Source: Berryella wangjianweii (lineage in GTDB: Bacteria; Actinomycetota; Coriobacteriia; Coriobacteriales; Eggerthellaceae). From it: 64,000 bases of DNA. Below the pieces are notes generated by a model. That model was given only the letters and a program-made list of their open reading frames with translations. It did no database searches and was not told the origin of the DNA. The translations under genes and the position numbers were made by a program. Location of the stretch: NCBI GenBank assembly GCA_013201155.1, contig CP053716.1, positions 682,001-746,000 on the forward strand. The letters run 5' to 3'. Positions 59,676-64,000 of the stretch are shown in pieces (positions within the stretch are counted from its first letter, which is position 1; every line of letters starts with the position of its first letter).

Positions 59676-61373
59676 ATGCATAGCACTCCCCTTCCCTCGA
59701 ATCCGAACGGACTGTCGCGTCGCAGCTTCGTCGCCGGCGCCGCCAGCGCCGCCGCCCTCGCGGCTGCCGGCGCAGGCGCCCTGGCCGGATGCTCGCCTCG
59801 CTCCACCGAGCAGCAGACCGCGCCCACCGGCGACAGCGCTGCTCAACCCGCAGCCTTCCAGGCCGACGAAACCCGCCGGGCCGACGTGGTGATCGTCGGC
59901 GCGGGCGCCTCGGGCCTGATGGCAGCCCTTATGGCCTCTCAAAGCGGGGTGAAGGTCACCGTTATCGAGAAGGGCGGCGACTTCTCGGCCCCCAACGGCA
60001 TGTACGTGTCGGGCCCCTTCGCCGTGGGCACCGACGTGCTGCAGAGCAAGGAGGGCGGCACCACGCTTACCGTGGACGACGCCTTCCATCACGTGATGGA
60101 GTACTCGCACTGGACACCCAACCCCGCGCTGATCAGGCGCTGCCTTGAGGAGTCGAAGAACGCCGTAGCTCAGCTCCAGCAGGTGGGCTACACCTTCGAA
60201 GAGAAGAACTTCCGCTTCGAGACGCCCTTCATAGGGGAGAAGGGCGGGTTCCACTACATCACCAAGACGAACGCCGAGCGCGTGGAGATGTGGGAGCGCG
60301 TCCTGGCCGACCAGGACATCGACCTGCAGTTCAAAACAAGCGCCGAATCGCTGGTCACCGACGAGGCCGGCGCCGTGACGGGCGTGAACTGCACCGCGGG
60401 AAAGACGAAGGTCACCTACCAGGCGAAGGCCGTGATCTTGGCAAGCGGCGGATTTCTGGGCAACCGCGACCTGCAGCAGCGATTCCTGGGCACCCGCAAG
60501 CTGAACGCGGCGCGCGGCGACGAGAGCATCTGCACCGGAGACGGCATCCTGGCCGCCGAGGCCGTGGGCGCGGCGCTGACCAAGACCTTCGGCTACTGCC
60601 CCTGCGAGTACGGCGGAACCCACGCAGGCGCCAAGCGCCCGGCCATGCAGGACAAGTTCGATCAGAACACCGCGTTCAAGTTCGGCCTGTACGGCTGCAT
60701 GCTGATAGACGCCGAAGGCAACCGCTTCATCAACGAAGGCCTGCTGTGCGACTACCCCATGTCGTACGGCTCGGAGCAGATTCTGGTGAACTCACCTTGG
60801 TACGCCGTGGTGGACCAGGCCTACGTGGACGCCATGAAGACCCAGGGTCTGTACGAGTACACCACCGCCAAGGGCGCCAACGAGAAGAACTGGTTCATCG
60901 GCAACTACTTCAAGGGTCGCGTGCTTGAGAACCTGGACGCCGACATCCAGGAGGGCATCGAGGAGGGCTGGTGCTTCAAGGCCGACACGGTTGAGGAGCT
61001 TGCCGCCCACTTCGGGCTGAAGGGCCTTCCCGCCAGCGTCGAGCGCTACAACGACTTCTGCGCGGCGGGGGCAGACGACGACTTCAACGCCAGTCCCTGG
61101 TACCTGTCGCCCGTGGCCATCCCGCCGTTCTACGTTACCGAGAACGAACCCAGCGCGTGGTCAACCTTCGGGGGCCTGCGCACCGACGTCAACTGCAACG
61201 TGGTGCGTGCCGCCGACCAGCAGCCGATTCCCGGCCTGTACGCCGTCGGCACCGACGCGGGCAGCCTGTTCTACTCGCCGTACTACGACATCCCTGGGTT
61301 CTGCTACGGCCTGTGCATCGACTCGGGCTACATCGCGGGCATTGAGGCCGCAGCCTACGCCCAGGCCAAGTAG
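59676..61373 (+). CDS. Tat-exported flavoprotein of the fumarate reductase family
   Basis: 565 aa. The twin-arginine signal (LSRRSFVAGAA) ends in a lipobox-like ALAGC, so the mature protein is probably a surface lipoprotein. FAD-binding DVVIVGAGASGLMAALMA, the succinate dehydrogenase/fumarate reductase flavoprotein core, and the C-terminal FAD segment GTDAGSLFYSPYYDIPG are visible. It has no FMN-binding or haem domain of its own, so it needs an external electron donor. Eggerthellaceae carry many such reductases for dietary or host substrates; the substrate here is unknown. AGGAGG precedes the ATG. Confidence 0.9.
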   Translation: MHSTPLPSNPNGLSRRSFVAGAASAAALAAAGAGALAGCSPRSTEQQTAPTGDSAAQPAAFQADETRRADVVIVGAGASGLMAALMASQSGVKVTVIEKGGDFSAPNGMYVSGPFAVGTDVLQSKEGGTTLTVDDAFHHVMEYSHWTPNPALIRRCLEESKNAVAQLQQVGYTFEEKNFRFETPFIGEKGGFHYITKTNAERVEMWERVLADQDIDLQFKTSAESLVTDEAGAVTGVNCTAGKTKVTYQAKAVILASGGFLGNRDLQQRFLGTRKLNAARGDESICTGDGILAAEAVGAALTKTFGYCPCEYGGTHAGAKRPAMQDKFDQNTAFKFGLYGCMLIDAEGNRFINEGLLCDYPMSYGSEQILVNSPWYAVVDQAYVDAMKTQGLYEYTTAKGANEKNWFIGNYFKGRVLENLDADIQEGIEEGWCFKADTVEELAAHFGLKGLPASVERYNDFCAAGADDDFNASPWYLSPVAIPPFYVTENEPSAWSTFGGLRTDVNCNVVRAADQQPIPGLYAVGTDAGSLFYSPYYDIPGFCYGLCIDSGYIAGIEAAAYAQAK

Positions 61374-61425
61374 GCGGCTGACCGGCAGAGAGGAAGCCCA
61401 CGGCACAGCGCAGGGCCCGACGACC

Positions 61426-62235
61426 CTAGCGCTCGGGGGCTTCCTCCACCGGCGCGTACACCACCTCGATGTCCAGCCCGCGCCCGTCGAGGTTCAGGAA
61501 GAAGGGCATCACGAACGCGTCGTCGCGCAGGCGCAGGCCCCGAGCGTCAAGGAAACGATGCAGCGGCGCGAACGAGGACCCCTCCTTGCCCTCCGCGCGC
61601 GTGACGGCACGCTGAAAGCGCACGCAGCGACCCAGCCTCAGCAGCTCTGCGGCCCTGCGGGCCTCGTCCGGCAGCCAGCCGGCATCGCAGACGGGAATCG
61701 CAATCACGTAGCTGGGCTGCACGGCTGCCGTGCGGGCCTCAAGCGCGGCCCGGTCGATGATGCGACAGCAGGCGCTCATTCCCATCAGCTCGTACAGGGC
61801 CTCGATGGCGCGGCGGTTCTCCAGCGATACCTCGAAGTCCATGCCATGCGAGGCACGCACGGCCAGATACGGGCCCACTTCGACCATCGCGCACGAGGGA
61901 GCACGGGGGCCATCGAGCGCCCGCAGCGTGCGCTCGACCCGCTGGGTGCGACGCTGCATCAGAGCCACCTGGCGTCTCAGCTGCTGCTGGCGATTGCGCA
62001 GGGCGTCGGCGAAGCCCGCGTCATCATGCGGCTCGGCCATCAGGCCGATCGCCTCCTGCACCGAAAACCCGCTGGCGGTCAGCATGCGAAAGGAGTTCAC
62101 CTGGAACGCATCCTCGGGTCCGAACGCGCGATAGCCGTTCTGCAGGCGCCTGGAGCTCAGCAGGCCCCGCCGCTCGTAGTAGCGAACGGACGACGGCGCC
62201 AGCCCCGTCATGGCAGCGAAGTGGCGAATGTTCAT
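61426..62235 (-). CDS. MerR-family transcriptional regulator
   Basis: 269 aa. The N-terminal winged helix NIRHFAAMTGLAPSSVRYYERRGLL and RMLTASGFSVQEAIGLM are typical of MerR; a coiled-coil dimer helix follows (RNRQQQLRRQVALMQRR). The C-terminal 150 residues form an effector-binding-like domain. The ATG at 62235 follows a GGGGGAA sequence. Convergent with the Tat flavoprotein gene, whose promoter carries a matching dyad. It is therefore the probable activator, sensing the reductase substrate or a redox signal. Confidence 0.87.
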   Translation of the reverse strand: MNIRHFAAMTGLAPSSVRYYERRGLLSSRRLQNGYRAFGPEDAFQVNSFRMLTASGFSVQEAIGLMAEPHDDAGFADALRNRQQQLRRQVALMQRRTQRVERTLRALDGPRAPSCAMVEVGPYLAVRASHGMDFEVSLENRRAIEALYELMGMSACCRIIDRAALEARTAAVQPSYVIAIPVCDAGWLPDEARRAAELLRLGRCVRFQRAVTRAEGKEGSSFAPLHRFLDARGLRLRDDAFVMPFFLNLDGRGLDIEVVYAPVEEAPER

Positions 62236-62356
62236 CAGTTTCCCCCGAACTCGACGAATCGCCATCATTCTACCTAATGAAAGGGGCTTCTCTCACCCAC
62301 CACCTCCCGCAGGGGGCCGCAGGCAGGCCGCCCTCGGGCCGCTCGCCCTCGCGTCC

Positions 62357-63130
62357 TCAGTCAACCCCGCCCGCAACGCACAGGGTGCGCCGACCCACCT
62401 GACGCACCGCCACGTCGATTCCGTACAGCAGGCTCATGGCCTCCTCGGTGACCACCTCGTCGGCCGGCCCCACGGCCTGCAGGCGCCCATCGGCCAGAAC
62501 GGCCGTGGGGCCTGCCAGCATCAGCGCGTGGTCGGGGGCATGGGTGGTCATGACCACGCCCATCCCCTCGTCGCGCAAGCGCTCCATCAGCCGAATGAAG
62601 CGATACTGGTTGCCGAAGTCGAGGTGAGCCGTAGGCTCGTCAAGAATCAGGGTGTCGGGCTGCTGGGTCAGCGCCGCCGCGATCATCACCAGCTGGCGCT
62701 CGCCGCCCGACACCTCCGTGTAGGGCTTGGCGGCCAAGTCCCCGATGCCCAGGAAGTCGAGGGAGTCCTGGGCGCGCGTGCGGTCGGCGGCGCCCGGGCT
62801 TCCGAAGTACCCCAGATGAGCCGTGCGGCCCATCGCCACCACGTCGATCACGCGATATGCGAACGAGGGCGCATGCGACTGCGGGATGTAGGCCACCTTG
62901 CGCGCCAGCTGGCGCGCCGGCAGCGTGCGCGCCTCCCTCCCGTCGATCAGCACGCGGCCCGCCGTGGGCTCCAGCATGCCCATCAGGCACTGCAGCAAGG
63001 TTGACTTCCCCGCCCCGTTCGCCCCCAGAACGCACAGCGACCCGGGCGAGCGGTACTCGAACGACACGTCGCTCAGCACGGACGCATCGTGTCGGTAGCC
63101 GAACGCGAGGCTCTGCGCACTCAGGTGCAT
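62357..63130 (-). CDS. FecE/BtuD-type ABC ATPase (second importer)
   Basis: 257 aa. Walker A GANGAGKSTLLQ, signature VSGGERQLVMIAAAL, Walker B TLILDEPTAHLDF and switch His in TTHAPDH. No insert, in contrast to the ATPase at 28774. The ATG directly follows the permease stop (TAG-ATG). The ligand is probably an iron complex, haem or cobalamin. Confidence 0.92.
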   Translation of the reverse strand: MHLSAQSLAFGYRHDASVLSDVSFEYRSPGSLCVLGANGAGKSTLLQCLMGMLEPTAGRVLIDGREARTLPARQLARKVAYIPQSHAPSFAYRVIDVVAMGRTAHLGYFGSPGAADRTRAQDSLDFLGIGDLAAKPYTEVSGGERQLVMIAAALTQQPDTLILDEPTAHLDFGNQYRFIRLMERLRDEGMGVVMTTHAPDHALMLAGPTAVLADGRLQAVGPADEVVTEEAMSLLYGIDVAVRQVGRRTLCVAGGVD

Positions 63131-64000
63131 CTACCAGCTCACCCTTCCCTTGAAGATGAAGTACAGGAACAGCGGCACGCCCACGATGCCCGTGACCACG
63201 CCGATGGGAACCTCCGCCGCCACGAAGGACCGGCAGGCGTCGTCGATCACCATGAGGTAGCTGGCCCCGAGCGACACCGCCGCGGGAACCAAGCGGCGAA
63301 AATCGGGCCCCACCAGCATGCGGGCCAGGTGCGGAACGACGATCCCCACCCAGCCGATGATGCCCGACACCGACACCGCAAGCGCGGCCAGCGCCGAAGC
63401 CGCAGCCACCAGCACCCCTCGGTCGCGACGCACGTCCACGCCGAACGAGCGCGCCTCATGGTCGCCCACCGACAGCACGTTCACTCGCCAGCGACAGGCA
63501 ACCAGCACCGCCATGCACACGGCGTACAGCGGGGCGATGCGCAGCAGCTCGTCGAAGCCGGTTCCCGACAGCGACCCCATGATCCAGTACACGATCTGCG
63601 GCAGCTTCTCGGTAGGGTCGGCTGTGAACTTCAGCAGGGCCACCAGCGAGGCGAACAGCGACCCCACCAGCATGCCTGACAGCACCAGCGCCACCGTGCT
63701 CTGGCGCGAGCGCGCGGCGAACAGAAAGGTCAGGCCCACGGCCGCAAGACCGAACGCGATGGCGAACGCCTGGATGGACGCCCCGCCCAACGACAGCACG
63801 ATGGCCAGGGCCGCGCCGAAGCCCGCCCCGTTCGACACTCCCAGGGTGTAGGGCGAGGCCAACGGGTTGCGAAACACTCCCTGAAACACCGCGCCCGCCA
63901 CCGCCAGCCCGGCGCCCACCAGCATGGCCGCCATCACACGCGGCAGGCGCACCTGCCACACCACGTTCACCGCCAGGGCGTCGTAGGGAAGCGGCATGCC
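63131..64000 (-). CDS. FecCD/BtuC-type ABC permease (partial, runs off the window)
   Basis: The visible C-terminal 289 residues have VRLPRVMAAMLVGAGLAVAG, NPLASPYTLGVSNGAGFG and the late GWVGIVVPHLARMLVG. The first membrane segments lie beyond the window end, so the Met at 63997 is not the real start. A binding-protein gene is expected outside the window. Confidence 0.9.
   Translation of the reverse strand, partial: GMPLPYDALAVNVVWQVRLPRVMAAMLVGAGLAVAGAVFQGVFRNPLASPYTLGVSNGAGFGAALAIVLSLGGASIQAFAIAFGLAAVGLTFLFAARSRQSTVALVLSGMLVGSLFASLVALLKFTADPTEKLPQIVYWIMGSLSGTGFDELLRIAPLYAVCMAVLVACRWRVNVLSVGDHEARSFGVDVRRDRGVLVAAASALAALAVSVSGIIGWVGIVVPHLARMLVGPDFRRLVPAAVSLGASYLMVIDDACRSFVAAEVPIGVVTGIVGVPLFLYFIFKGRVSW

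Noticed and set aside
59291-59827. Several frames on both strands over the C-rich stretch and the tRNA-Gln gene
   Set aside because: Frames run through tRNA genes and biased simple sequence; composition artefacts.

Overview
The window looks like a chromosome segment of a high-GC, anaerobic actinobacterium of the class Coriobacteriia, probably Eggerthellaceae. This is inferred from gene content and order, not from a marker gene. The supporting features are the pyrH-frr-uppS-cdsA-dxr run, a Tat-secreted fumarate-reductase-like flavoprotein, a selenocysteine formate dehydrogenase, a two-subunit class I fumarase beside malic enzyme, and an archaeal-like topoisomerase I.

Layout. 0.1-5.5 kb (minus): isoprenoid, phospholipid and translation-recycling genes, a GNAT acetyltransferase, then an HtrA protease. 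7.3-15.2 kb: a polar amino-acid ABC importer, a large M16 peptidase and an orphan binding lipoprotein. 15.7-20.2 kb: ComF, a large membrane protein, murI and pyrE. 20.39 kb: tRNA-Thr. 20.5-27.05 kb: a mobile island. 27.4-30.8 kb: a metallophore/cobalamin-type ABC importer. 31-41.7 kb (minus): radical SAM protein, two DegV proteins, pncB, PSP1 protein, holB, tmk, fumarase and malic enzyme. 42-50 kb: topA, a methyltransferase, a THEP1-like NTPase, a DUF364 protein, rpmE, a PAP2 phosphatase and rarD. 50.4-54.9 kb: formate dehydrogenase (UGA = Sec) and its flavoprotein partner. 55-59 kb: lgt, an MFS transporter, a TrmH methyltransferase and tRNA-Lys/tRNA-Gln. 59.6-62.2 kb: the Tat flavoprotein behind a MerR-type promoter, with the merR gene. 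62.4-64 kb: a second FecCD-type ABC importer that runs off the window.

The most unusual part is the island after tRNA-Thr. It holds no recognisable integrase, portal or capsid gene. It contains pieces of a phage head module: a MuF minor-head protein with a C-terminal nuclease-like toxin domain, and a truncated scaffold start. Two more toxin tips lie in tandem: a second PD-(D/E)xK-like nuclease and a JAB/RadC-like metallopeptidase. There are also small acidic putative immunity genes. The two nuclease tips are preceded by the same 241-bp segment with only two mismatches, and the heads before tips 2 and 3 are out of frame with them. I read this as a reservoir of exchangeable MuF-toxin tips. The island also holds a tRNA-Trp, a palindrome-controlled promoter with a ribbon-helix-helix-like gene, a phased 10-bp repeat array and two structured small-transcript elements at the ends of the nuclease tips.

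Many starts given here were moved inward from the longest reading frame, where a Shine-Dalgarno sequence and the family N-terminus agree.
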